Assembly: GCA_030642405.1 (NCBI GenBank)
Contig: DAOWNV010000090.1
Span: 1-9,136, forward strand
Direction of reading: 5' to 3'
DNA length: 9,136 nt
DNA from: Desulfosarcina sp.
GTDB lineage: Bacteria; Desulfobacterota; Desulfobacteria; Desulfobacterales; Desulfosarcinaceae
A model generated the notes under the pieces. It had not been told where the DNA came from. It made no database searches and was given only the letters and a program-made list of their open reading frames with translations. The first letter of the stretch is position 1. Each line of letters opens with the position of its first letter. A program made the translations under genes and the position numbers. Positions 1-6,397 of this stretch are shown here, piece by piece.

Positions 1-209
1 ACCACGGCCTGGGCCTCTTCAACCAGATTTATTGGTGCAATCACGTCCGTTTCGCGCGTTCCAGGCGCCGAGCCCCGAATATCCACACCTGCGACGGCCC
101 CTTTGCCTGCCAAAATGACGGACACGCCGCTCATGGCTTCTATATCAGTATACTGCCCGACCTGGATTCCCGCCACATCCGTTATTGCATTGTTTGGACC
201 CGGTCTCAT
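1..209 (-). CDS. P1/DmpA-family (S58) peptidase, N-terminal part
   Basis: Translating the minus strand from the ATG at 209-207 gives 69 codons before the window ends. The protein begins MRPGPNNAITDVAGIQVG and continues with a GVSVILAGKGAVAGVDIRG segment and APGTRETD. This 'NAITDVxGIxVG ... GAVAGVDxRGxAPGTRETD' pattern is typical of the P1 peptidase family (MEROPS S58: DmpA, L-aminopeptidase/D-esterase type), which are N-terminal-nucleophile hydrolases that cleave themselves into two chains. The catalytic serine and the cleavage site lie in the C-terminal half, outside the window, so activity cannot be judged. The start is supported by a GGAGG 5 nt upstream. It follows the KamA-like gene in the same direction after a 114-nt gap, so it may be co-transcribed or have its own promoter. 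Family assignment is quite sure; the substrate is unknown. Confidence 0.85.
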   Translation of the reverse strand, partial: MRPGPNNAITDVAGIQVGQYTDIEAMSGVSVILAGKGAVAGVDIRGSAPGTRETDVIAPINLVEEAQAV

Positions 210-214
210 TTTTT

Positions 215-219
215 CCTCC
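215..219 (-). promoter_or_regulatory. Ribosome binding site of the P1 peptidase gene
   Basis: A perfect GGAGG on the minus strand with a 5-nt all-A spacer to the ATG at 209-207 fixes the start of the partial peptidase gene. Confidence 0.75.
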
Positions 220-237
220 GATCATTTCATTGCTGAA

Positions 238-249
238 TTCACTTGTGAA
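238..249. repeat. Short inverted repeat TTCAC-TT-GTGAA
   Basis: Two perfect 5-bp arms separated by 2 bp lie about 30-40 nt upstream of the peptidase start codon, in the 114-nt gap after the KamA-like gene. The position would suit an operator, but the repeat is short and could be chance. No convincing -35/-10 pair or terminator was found in the gap. Confidence 0.2.
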
Positions 250-323
250 AGTCCTGCTCCCAAAATTGCTTGACAGCCATCATGCCACAAGACATAAGCC
301 GTGAAAAGCCCCTGAAAAAAAGT

Positions 324-1409
324 TCAAGGTAAGTTATGTGAAGAAATTGGATATGAAAACATCCGGCCCTCAAAATTTTTAATATGCCAACATCTTGCTT
401 CTTTTCTAATTATATATTGGGGTGTCAGAGGAACTTTCCCGCCTCCGCCTGGAAGATCGACCATATAATTCGGGACTGCCATTCCGGAGAGCCAACCACG
501 TAATCGATCCATGATGTGTAAACCCGTTGAAACAGGCACATGGAAATGACCGGTTCCCTGCACTCGATCCAATTGGTGGAGATAATAGGGCCGAACACGG
601 TTATGCAGCAGTTTTTCCATAAGCCTGTGCATGGTCTCCTCATCATCGTTGACCCCTTTGAGCAAGACCGTTTGGGAACCTATCGGAATGCCGGCATCAG
701 CCAGCTGGTTACATGCATGGGCTGACTGTTGGGTGATCTCATCCGGGTGATTAAAATGTATGTTCAGGTAGACAGGTGAAAAGTCTCTCAGCATTTTTGT
801 GAAATCATCAGTAATCCGATGGGGAAGAGTGCAAGGCATTCGGGAGTGGATACGGATGACTCGAACATGGTTGCATTGTCTGATTTCGTTTAGTATCCGG
901 GCCAGCGGTTCATCATCCAGCATCAATGGATCACCACCTGAAAGAATTACTTCGTGGATTTGGGGGGTCTGCCGGATATACTCCAGGCCCGCACCGAGAA
1001 GATCCTCATGGGCAGCTATTCCCACCCGTCGCTTGCGCATACAAAAGCGGCAGTGCACGGCACATTGTTCGGATACAAGCAATACCACCCGATCCGGATA
1101 GCGATGAATGAGACCCGGCACTGGAGAGCTTTCTTCCTCACAAAGAGGGTCTTTTGTGGTAACGGTATCCGTAAGTTCTGCCAAATCTGGTATCACCTGT
1201 CTCCATAAGGGATCATGCGGTTGTTTGATCAGGGAGAGGTAGTATGGAGTGATACGTATCGGAAAGTTGCGGACTACCGGCGCCAGCTGGTGGAGATCGA
1301 TTTCGAAATTCTTGGCCAACTGGTCGAGCCGGGTGATACTGTCGGCTATCAAGGACTTCCAGATGGGTTTTGTCGACGATGATTTTACAGCTAAGGAGCG
1401 CTCTAACAT
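324..1409 (-). CDS. KamA-family radical SAM/PLP enzyme (lysine 2,3-aminomutase-like)
   Basis: This 361-residue protein matches the lysine 2,3-aminomutase family along its length. Seen: the HRYPDRVVLLV lead-in (res. 102-112), the [4Fe-4S]/SAM motif C116-AVH-C120-RF-C123, the VILSGGDPLML segment (154-164), NIHFNHPDEIT (216-226), QTVLLKGVND (246-255) and PGGGGK (320-325), whose K325 should bind PLP. R125, just after the Cys motif, and D281 and D318 align with the arginine and two aspartates that hold lysine in clostridial LAM, so interconversion of L-lysine and L-beta-lysine is the best guess. The protein is shorter than LAM (about 415 aa), and parts such as RIHSRMPCTLPHRIT and LHQLDRVQG resemble the EF-P-lysylation enzyme EpmB (YjeK). 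PGGGGK argues against plain EpmB. No beta-lysine acetyltransferase or EF-P gene is in view. The start ATG has no Shine-Dalgarno; it follows an AT-rich stretch (AAAATATTTT palindrome, 1413-1422), 60 nt after the YchF-like gene. Family sure, substrate inferred. Confidence 0.9.
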   Translation of the reverse strand: MLERSLAVKSSSTKPIWKSLIADSITRLDQLAKNFEIDLHQLAPVVRNFPIRITPYYLSLIKQPHDPLWRQVIPDLAELTDTVTTKDPLCEEESSPVPGLIHRYPDRVVLLVSEQCAVHCRFCMRKRRVGIAAHEDLLGAGLEYIRQTPQIHEVILSGGDPLMLDDEPLARILNEIRQCNHVRVIRIHSRMPCTLPHRITDDFTKMLRDFSPVYLNIHFNHPDEITQQSAHACNQLADAGIPIGSQTVLLKGVNDDEETMHRLMEKLLHNRVRPYYLHQLDRVQGTGHFHVPVSTGLHIMDRLRGWLSGMAVPNYMVDLPGGGGKVPLTPQYIIRKEARCWHIKNFEGRMFSYPISSHNLP

Positions 1410-1469
1410 ATTAAAATATTTTGAATTTTTTGAACCGATAGGTATTTGTGCATTCGGCTGAGATAAGGA

Positions 1470-2504
1470 TCAGACATTGAATCGAAAATTGATGATATCC
1501 CCGTCACAAACCTTGTAGGTTTTTCCCTCCAGGCGAACCGTTCCTTTTTTACGGGCCTCGGCATAAGTACCGGCGTCCATGAGGTCGTCATAAGCAAGCA
1601 CTTCGGCCCTGATGAAGCCTTTTTTGATATCCGAGTGGATTACTTCGGCGGCATCCACAGCATCTGTGTTCCGCCCGATTGTCCAGGCCCGTACTTCGTC
1701 CTCGCCAACAGTAAAAAATGAAATCAGCCCCATCAGATCGTAAGAGCGCTGGATGACCCGGTCCGTGGCCGATGCTGTGATGTTGAATTCAGCCAGAAAT
1801 TCATCGGCCTCTTCGTCCGTCATCTGAGCTATTTCCTGCTCAAGTTTGGCCCGGATCACCATACATTCTTCACCTTCCGGCATGGATGAGGAATCAGGAA
1901 GGGAATCGTCCTCATCAGCATTGTTGAAAAGGATCAGCATAGGTTTGGCCGAGAGGAAGGCAAATCCACGCAACAGCTTGGTCCTGGCGATTTCCGGAAA
2001 CCGACGCAGGGGTATTTCATTGTTCAGGTGTGCTATGCACTGTTTTAAAAGCGTGATCTCCTCGGGGTTGGGTTTTTTTCCGCGCTTTTCATCCAGAGCC
2101 AGACGCTCCAATCTTTTTTCCACTACCACCAGGTCGGAAATGATCAACTCCTGGTCGATGGTTATTACGTCTTCTTTGGGTGTCGGCGCATCGACACCGT
2201 AGCTGCTGAAATTGCGAATCGTATGGATAAGGGCGTCGCAGTCCCGCACCTGAGTCCAGATGCTCTGCTCTTTTTTGGGGCCCCCGCCATGATCTGATTT
2301 GCCGGGAAGGAAATAGGCCACCTGGGTAAAAATGGTTTTCCGGGGATTGTACATTTCGCTGAGGACCTCCACCCGCTTATCGGGGACGATGATCGTGCCG
2401 ATACGGCTTTCCTGGTGCTGGCCGTCGGTAGCTGCGCTGCGAGTTAACGCTTCAAAAACGGTGGTCTTTCCCGATTGGGAAAGGCCGATAATACCGAGTC
2501 TCAT
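1470..2504 (-). CDS. YchF-like P-loop NTPase paralog with TGS domain (DUF933)
   Basis: This 344-residue protein has the YchF/Obg-family layout: a P-loop GLSQSGKTT (res. 7-15), a helical insertion rich in E/K/R (about 120-180), and a C-terminal TGS/DUF933 domain (about 272-344) with IHSDIKKGFIRAEV, RLEGKTY and the near-invariant ending DGDIINFRFNV. YchF proteins bind ATP rather than GTP through an NxxE motif and associate with ribosomes; here N195-ADE fits that motif. It differs from true YchF: the P-loop reads LSQSGKT rather than LPNVGKS, and the segment matching the conserved DIAG of the G3 motif reads F65-LPG, so the magnesium-coordinating Asp appears lost. It is therefore a divergent paralog, possibly a weak or non-hydrolysing one, not the housekeeping ychF. 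An AGGAG sits 10 nt before the ATG. It lies 261 bp after nikO and 60 bp before the KamA-like gene, all co-directional. Its cellular role is unknown. Confidence 0.88.
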   Translation of the reverse strand: MRLGIIGLSQSGKTTVFEALTRSAATDGQHQESRIGTIIVPDKRVEVLSEMYNPRKTIFTQVAYFLPGKSDHGGGPKKEQSIWTQVRDCDALIHTIRNFSSYGVDAPTPKEDVITIDQELIISDLVVVEKRLERLALDEKRGKKPNPEEITLLKQCIAHLNNEIPLRRFPEIARTKLLRGFAFLSAKPMLILFNNADEDDSLPDSSSMPEGEECMVIRAKLEQEIAQMTDEEADEFLAEFNITASATDRVIQRSYDLMGLISFFTVGEDEVRAWTIGRNTDAVDAAEVIHSDIKKGFIRAEVLAYDDLMDAGTYAEARKKGTVRLEGKTYKVCDGDIINFRFNV

Positions 2505-2765
2505 GTTTGTTATACTCCTGATTTCGATGCAATATATGGTTTTCAGTCGGGATTATTCCAACGACTGCGCCATTTTAAGCCAACCTATTCATTCCAAGCG
2601 ATATTATCGATTGTTATCTCATCGGAGTGGTCGGCACAACCCTTACGCGCCATCTGCAGTATTTGCCGGAAAACAGCGTGCCCTCAGGTACCATAGAAGA
2701 AAGCATACCTTCAACATATTTCCCCCAGAATACGACTTTACCCCAAAGTCTTTAATTAATTTTTT
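2505..2765. other. 261-bp spacer between nikO and the YchF-like gene, with a doubtful 30-codon ORF
   Basis: No established gene is visible here. On the minus strand, an ATG at 2706-2704 opens 30 codons ending in TAA at 2616-2614. The product begins MLSSMVPEGTLFSGKYC and ends basic (RWRVRVVPTTPMR). The frame stays open about 16 codons further upstream, so it could be a small gene or a remnant of a longer one. No good ribosome binding site precedes the ATG, and the peptide matches no family I know. A 6-bp hairpin (GACTTT/AAAGTC, 2734-2750) follows nikO but has no T-tract on the minus strand, so it is a poor terminator. Confidence 0.2.
2531..2561 (-). promoter_or_regulatory. Possible promoter of the YchF-like gene
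   Basis: On the minus strand, TTGGAA (2561-2556) and TATATT (2536-2531) match sigma-70 hexamers at 4/6 and 5/6 positions, but the 19-bp spacer is longer than the ideal 17. The implied transcript would start close upstream of the AGGAG at 2519-2515. This is a weak, pattern-based call. Confidence 0.25.
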
Positions 2766-3494
2766 CTAAATATGCTTGTGAGGCTGTTGCCCCATCAAAT
2801 GGGCGTGCTGGTGAGTGTGGAGATGTAGTTCCTTGTCGAATAAAATGCGGCCGTTTTCCATGGTGTAGATATGTTGGGCCGTTTGAGACAAGAAATCGAA
2901 TTCGTGGGAGATGAAAACAAGGGAGAGATCCAGCGAATTGAGGATATCGATAAGTTTTTCCTTTGTTGCGGCGTCCAACCCGGTGGAGGGTTCGTCCAGC
3001 AGCAACACTTCCGGTTCCATGGCCAGCACCGTAGCCAGGGAAACCAGACGTTTTTCACCCCCGGAAAGTTTGTGGGTCACCCGATCCTCGAAACCGGTCA
3101 GTCCTAAAAAATCGAGGGTCTTTTCGGCTACATTGACCGCCTCCTCCCTGGTTTTTCCCAAGTTCAACGGTCCGAAGGCCACATCATCCAATACCGTTGG
3201 GCTGAAAAGCTGATCGTCTGCGTCCTGAAACAAGAGTCCGATACGCCTGCGCACCTCAACAAAATCAGCCTCTTTTTTTCTTACCTTGCCAAAGGCTTCG
3301 ATCGTTCCGGAAACGGGCTTGAGAAGTCCCATGGCCACATGAAACAAGGTTGTTTTCCCGCTCCCATTAGGCGCCACAAGGCCGATTCGATCACCGGCGT
3401 GAATGTGGAAATCGAGATCGTTTAGAATAAGTTGGCCCCCCGGATAACCAAAACAGATCTTTTTTAAGCTGAGAACGACAGGACTCACGATCAT
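2766..3494 (-). CDS. nikO: Nickel/cobalt ECF transporter ATPase NikO (CbiO family)
   Basis: This 242-residue ABC ATPase energises nickel (or cobalt) uptake on the cytoplasmic side. Seen: Walker A APNGSGKTT (res. 41-49), Q-loop LLFQDADDQLFSPTV (Q90), typical of CbiO/EcfA ATPases, signature LSGGEKR (143-149), Walker B VLLLDEPS (163-170), D-loop TGLD and switch His197 in FISHE. The start at 3494 is preferred over an ATG 18 codons upstream: it forms an ATGA overlap with the nikQ stop, and the domain fold starts right after it. The upstream extension would lie wholly inside nikQ. The last 19 residues carry seven histidines (224, 226, 228, 230, 232, 239, 241), a likely metal-binding tail that supports a Ni/Co substrate. 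It is the last gene of the five-gene nik operon. Ni versus Co cannot be settled from sequence alone. Confidence 0.93.
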   Translation of the reverse strand: MIVSPVVLSLKKICFGYPGGQLILNDLDFHIHAGDRIGLVAPNGSGKTTLFHVAMGLLKPVSGTIEAFGKVRKKEADFVEVRRRIGLLFQDADDQLFSPTVLDDVAFGPLNLGKTREEAVNVAEKTLDFLGLTGFEDRVTHKLSGGEKRLVSLATVLAMEPEVLLLDEPSTGLDAATKEKLIDILNSLDLSLVFISHEFDFLSQTAQHIYTMENGRILFDKELHLHTHQHAHLMGQQPHKHI

Positions 3495-4243
3495 ACCACC
3501 CATTCCAAAATGATTAAAAGAATCAACGAAAAAGTAATGAAAAAACAAAAAGCGCCGTTCCAGGGATGGGGAGAAAACTCCCGAAGGCTGAAAAACTTGC
3601 CGCTAAATCCCCGGCAGATCATGGCTCCATGTACCCGGCGGGCACGTTCCGAAGCACGTACGAACAGTATGCCAATCAGGTAGGCATACGTCCGGTAGCT
3701 GTGCAGGTTGGTTTTAGGTTGAAAATTACGAATTTTCATGGCTCTTAACAATCGCCGGTATTCCTGTTCGATAACGAAGAGGTAGCGAAAAGTAATTAGC
3801 AGCATAACCACCAATTTGTCAGGAAAGCGCAGACGGTTGAGGGCATGGCCGAGGGTATCGACGGTCATGGTAGCCAACAAAGCCATGAAGGTGACCATCA
3901 GTGCGATGGTTTTCAGGCTGATCTGAGCGCACAGGGTGATCCCTGGACGGGTCAAGGTTATCAGGCCCCAGGTTAAAAAGGATTCCCCTTTAAAAGACCA
4001 GGGCAGCACAGCCCACAGCAAAAGGAGAAACAGGATTGGAGCCAACAGTCGCCGGATGACGGTTCGCAGGTCCAGTTGAGCCATCAACGCCAACAGGAGC
4101 GACAACGCCAGGGCTGTGATCAGGGTGGTGAAATCATAGGAAACGGCCACGACTACCGCCAGCGCAACCGCTCCTACCAGCCGCAGACGAGGATCGATGC
4201 GGTGAATCACCGAATGGCCCTCGGCAAAGGAATCTTGGTTCAT
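3491..4243 (-). CDS. nikQ: ECF transporter transmembrane coupling subunit NikQ (CbiQ family)
   Basis: This 250-residue integral membrane protein is the T component that couples ATP hydrolysis by NikO to NikM. Hydrophobic segments are visible at about 22-57, 66-84, 106-126, 143-158, 183-196 and 230-248. The long cytoplasmic coupling region contains the two short Ala/Arg motifs of the family: RAMKIRNF (167-174, where the usual RG is RN) and HGAMICRGF (205-213). An N-terminal HRIDPRLRL segment (14-22) is the family's typical opening. The ATG at 4243-4241 overlaps the nikL stop (ATGA), and its own stop overlaps the nikO start (ATGA), so translation is probably coupled through all three genes. No strong ribosome binding site is seen, in line with coupling. 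Confidence 0.92.
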   Translation of the reverse strand: MNQDSFAEGHSVIHRIDPRLRLVGAVALAVVVAVSYDFTTLITALALSLLLALMAQLDLRTVIRRLLAPILFLLLLWAVLPWSFKGESFLTWGLITLTRPGITLCAQISLKTIALMVTFMALLATMTVDTLGHALNRLRFPDKLVVMLLITFRYLFVIEQEYRRLLRAMKIRNFQPKTNLHSYRTYAYLIGILFVRASERARRVHGAMICRGFSGKFFSLREFSPHPWNGAFCFFITFSLILLIILEWVV

Positions 4244-4887
4244 CGACGCCGATCATCCTTTCTATATCGAATATAGACGCCCAGTCCCACAAGGCCAAGA
4301 ATATAACCGATACCGCCGAAAATATCACCTGCGGTCGGCCCACTTTCCTGTGCATCCGCAAGCATTCGGGTCAACGGTTTCAACTTTTGTTCCAGTTGCC
4401 GGGCAACAATGGCTTCGACATCCTTGGCAGACAGGACTGTTGTCACATCATCAGGCGGGGAGGATGGATTTGTGATATCATCCCCAGAATGGTATGATAA
4501 TAGTCTGTTTTCCGCCAAATCGGACGGCACGGGTTTGGAAGCATCCGTTGCCGATACGCCTTCATGCACTTCACCGACGGTTAGCGTCCATGAATTTTTA
4601 TGGCCCATTCCTGCATCAAGGACAATTTTCAATTCCGTTATTTTGGGTACCTTGAAAGAGAATTCACCATTTTCATCGGTATGGCCTTTCAGCAGGAGCT
4701 CGCCTTTGGTGTCGAACACTTCCACCTTGCCGTTTTTCACCTTTTTGCCACCGCTGAACTTGCTTTGTGTGTGAACCGTATCTTCTTCTACCCAGGCAAA
4801 GATGGAAACCTTGTGGGCATCAGCGATTCCGAACCAGGTAAAAGTGAAAATTATCCCCAATGTGAGTATTTTTCTTATACATTTCAT
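4240..4887 (-). CDS. nikL: NikL-type exported, membrane-anchored accessory subunit of the nickel transporter
   Basis: This 215-residue protein has a signal peptide (basic MKCIRK, hydrophobic 7-20, predicted cut after ADA24), a beta-rich domain (about 25-105) resembling Ig-like or carboxypeptidase-regulatory folds, a low-complexity acidic linker (about 110-150), a charged helix (154-178) and one C-terminal membrane segment (about 188-206) followed by the basic cytoplasmic tail RKDDRRR. The topology is therefore mostly periplasmic and anchored at the C-terminus. The mature protein would begin HKVSIFAW, and a GMGHKNSW segment (93-100) adds another histidine. This build and its place between nikM and nikQ match NikL of NikKMLQO-type systems, where it stands in for NikN/CbiN. 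It starts 4 nt after nikM and its stop overlaps the nikQ start. Its molecular job is not settled; metal handover or complex stability is inferred. Confidence 0.82.
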   Translation of the reverse strand: MKCIRKILTLGIIFTFTWFGIADAHKVSIFAWVEEDTVHTQSKFSGGKKVKNGKVEVFDTKGELLLKGHTDENGEFSFKVPKITELKIVLDAGMGHKNSWTLTVGEVHEGVSATDASKPVPSDLAENRLLSYHSGDDITNPSSPPDDVTTVLSAKDVEAIVARQLEQKLKPLTRMLADAQESGPTAGDIFGGIGYILGLVGLGVYIRYRKDDRRR

Positions 4888-4891
4888 TTGA

Positions 4892-5485
4892 TTACATGAA
4901 TATTTCCGGCTTAACTTTCTTTAAAAAGGCCACGCAAAATGCCGTGATCACCCCTTCGATGATCATCACTGGTATATGGGCTATGACCACAAGGCCGGCC
5001 ACTTCCAGGAAATTTTTTTCTGTGAACATCAGCGCAGCGGCCACCAGGATCGCCCCCAAAAGGACGGAACCGGCCCCGCAGGCAAATGCCCCAATCATGG
5101 CCGAACGATGCGTTTTGTGGATGAAAGGTTTGAAAAGATAGTAACAGATCACCGCCGGCAGCGCCATAATAACCGTATTGACGCCCAAGGTGGTAATACC
5201 CCCGTATTGAAACATCATGGCCTGGAGAAGCAACGCCGTCAGGATGGCGGGAAACGCCGCCCATCCCAGCAACAGCCCAACAATGCCGTTGAGAATCAGA
5301 TGGACGCTGGCCGGTCCTACAGGCACATGGATCAGTGAAGCCACGAAAAAGGCTGCCGCCAGCATGCCGGCCTGGGGAATATTATCCAGTTCCAGTTTTT
5401 TCAAACCGACAACCGTCCCGGCCAAGGCGATGCTCGCTCCTGCAACGAGTACCGGTCCGTTCAAAACCCCTTCCGAAATGTGCAT
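4892..5485 (-). CDS. nikM: Nickel ECF transporter substrate-binding membrane subunit NikM (CbiM family)
   Basis: This 197-residue membrane protein is the S component that binds the metal. It starts MHISEGVLNG, the conserved Met-His N-terminus; in the solved NikM family structure the N-terminal amine and His2 form part of the Ni site. A second conserved histidine occurs in GPASVHLILNG (H62), next to the family's LLGWAAFPAILTALLLQAMMFQ stretch (71-93) and GGITTLGVNTV (95-105). The C-terminal half has AHIPVMIIEGVITAF (169-183), another family hallmark. At least five hydrophobic segments are visible. It lacks the long C-terminal extension found in CbiMN fusions. It starts 3 nt after the nikK stop; because Met1-His2 is functional, this start is well supported. 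Ni is preferred over Co because of the NikK/NikL partners. Confidence 0.93.
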   Translation of the reverse strand: MHISEGVLNGPVLVAGASIALAGTVVGLKKLELDNIPQAGMLAAAFFVASLIHVPVGPASVHLILNGIVGLLLGWAAFPAILTALLLQAMMFQYGGITTLGVNTVIMALPAVICYYLFKPFIHKTHRSAMIGAFACGAGSVLLGAILVAAALMFTEKNFLEVAGLVVIAHIPVMIIEGVITAFCVAFLKKVKPEIFM

Positions 5486-5488
5486 ACC

Positions 5489-6265
5489 CTATTTCCAGTC
5501 GTGAAAGTACACCCAGATCACAGCACCCATCTCCACATCCTTTTCCCGGCCATCATACGCAATAGTATAATCTGCGGTATTCAACGCGGCAAAGCCCCAC
5601 CACCCCGAGGCCGGTGTTGCATAGGTGAAGAGACCATTTTTATCTGCCTTGATGGTCTGGGTGACCATATAGTCCGTTGGCGCATGGGCTGTCTTTTCCT
5701 TATTGTAATATTCAACTTCCACTTCCGCGTAAGGCACCGGTTTCCCATCCATTTTCACGATCCCCTGGAATACGTTGCCCTTATAAAGACCAAACGGTTT
5801 GGTAATGGGCACGATTTCGGTTTTCAACCCCAACTCCACGTCCCAACCTTCATCATCACCGAAGGCTGTAACGACAGTTTTGGTCAGGTGCACGATAAAA
5901 CAGTCCTCGGCCGGTTCCCAGTAAGGTTGAGGTTCCATGTGAAAAACATAAGTACCCGGACGCTTGACGGCATATTGCACAGTCCAAGCCGCATGGTCCA
6001 TCACCTTAACCGGATTCAAAAATCCGAGCAAGTCCTGCTTTTTTCCGTTGGCGGAAACGGCAAAGATTTTGGGTTTTACAAGTTCCATCCCTGCCATTTC
6101 CATGGGATGTGAAAAAGAGAGTGTAACGGTTATGTCTCGATTATCATCCTGCATGACCATGGTGTCGGACGGAATCACCATGCCGAAATGGGCCATGGCG
6201 GGAAAGGTCATGAAAACCGTTAATAAAACAGACCAGATTGCCGATTTAATTGATTTTACGTACAT
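5489..6265 (-). CDS. nikK: NikK-type periplasmic protein (DUF4198), first gene of the nickel operon
   Basis: This 258-residue protein starts with a signal peptide (hydrophobic core about 9-22, predicted cut after AMA25), giving a mature protein that begins HFGMVIPS. This opening and the beta-rich body, with a YNKEKTAHAP segment, a TYATPASGWWGFAAL segment and an ending VIWVYFHDWK, fit the DUF4198 family found in nickel uptake operons and named NikK. No membrane anchor follows, so it should be soluble in the periplasm. It probably captures metal and passes it to NikM; this is inferred from family context. It is the promoter-proximal gene, preceded by GGGGG 5 nt before the ATG and by an intrinsic terminator some 35 nt before the start, so its expression is likely controlled by attenuation. 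Confidence 0.87.
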   Translation of the reverse strand: MYVKSIKSAIWSVLLTVFMTFPAMAHFGMVIPSDTMVMQDDNRDITVTLSFSHPMEMAGMELVKPKIFAVSANGKKQDLLGFLNPVKVMDHAAWTVQYAVKRPGTYVFHMEPQPYWEPAEDCFIVHLTKTVVTAFGDDEGWDVELGLKTEIVPITKPFGLYKGNVFQGIVKMDGKPVPYAEVEVEYYNKEKTAHAPTDYMVTQTIKADKNGLFTYATPASGWWGFAALNTADYTIAYDGREKDVEMGAVIWVYFHDWK

Positions 6266-6270
6266 TGATG

Positions 6271-6275
6271 CCCCC
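6271..6275 (-). promoter_or_regulatory. Ribosome binding site of nikK
   Basis: The minus strand reads AAAGGGGG, 5 nt before the nikK ATG. It lies only 25 nt past the T-tract of the upstream terminator, so it is available only on read-through transcripts. Confidence 0.55.
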
Positions 6276-6300
6276 TTTATTGTTTACCGACCACTAAATT

Positions 6301-6355
6301 AAAAAAAAAGGCCACGCTATCACCTGTCCTTCTGGACGGGAGCCTTCGTGGCCTT
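6301..6355 (-). terminator. Intrinsic terminator in the nikK leader, likely attenuator
   Basis: On the minus strand a 9-bp stem, AAGGCCACG (6355-6347) with CGTGGCCTT (6316-6308), is followed by a tract of nine T (6309-6301, partly within the stem). The stem encloses an internal loop (AAGGCTC / TGATAG) and an inner hairpin, GTCC-AGAA-GGAC plus a CC/GG pair with one bulged A (6339-6323). The T-tract exists only in this orientation, so it acts on transcripts heading into nikK. Since the upstream neighbour is divergent, there is no gene for it to terminate; it must stop nik operon transcription within its own leader unless prevented. The internal-loop architecture is more elaborate than a plain terminator and may be part of a ligand-sensing RNA. 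It does not resemble the cobalamin, fluoride or NiCo riboswitches as I know them. Confidence 0.75.
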
Positions 6356-6381
6356 GGTTCACAATCCTTATTTTTTTTTCA

Positions 6382-6397
6382 GCAGGCTTCAGCCTGC
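6382..6397. repeat. GCAGGC hairpin upstream of the nik terminator
   Basis: A perfect 6-bp stem (GCAGGC/GCCTGC) with a 4-nt loop lies 27 nt upstream of the terminator in the nik direction. Neither side has a T-tract placed to make a terminator: the nine T at 6371-6379 precede it on the plus strand. GCAGGCTGAAGCCTGC-type palindromes recur in many bacterial genomes as short dispersed repeats, so it may be that. Its AGCCT could also pair with AGGCT in the terminator's internal loop. Confidence 0.5.

Noticed and set aside
324..1409. Calling the KamA-like protein EpmB (EF-P beta-lysylation).
   Set aside because: It carries PGGGGK and both lysine-binding aspartates of true aminomutases, and no epmA or efp gene is adjacent.
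1410..1472. The KamA-like frame is open and in register back to the TGA of the YchF-like gene, suggesting read-through fusion or selenocysteine.
   Set aside because: Twenty open codons in the same register are easily due to chance, the TGA directly follows the canonical FRFNV end of the TGS domain, and no SECIS-like hairpin is evident.
2734..2750. Terminator for the nik operon.
   Set aside because: The 6-bp stem is weak and the T-rich stretch lies on the plus-strand side, so it does not make a minus-strand terminator.
3495..3548. An 18-codon longer start for nikO.
   Set aside because: It would lie wholly within nikQ and adds residues outside the ABC fold; the ATGA overlap start at 3494 fits the operon pattern.
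5480..6112. Plus-strand ORF of 210 codons opposite nikK.
   Set aside because: It is antisense to a clear signal-peptide-bearing DUF4198 gene within a compact operon and its product shows no family features.
6301..6361. Cobalamin riboswitch, suggested by the GGCCAC stretch in a metal-transport leader.
   Set aside because: The B12-box and other conserved cobalamin riboswitch core sequences are absent; GGCCACG is one arm of the terminator stem.
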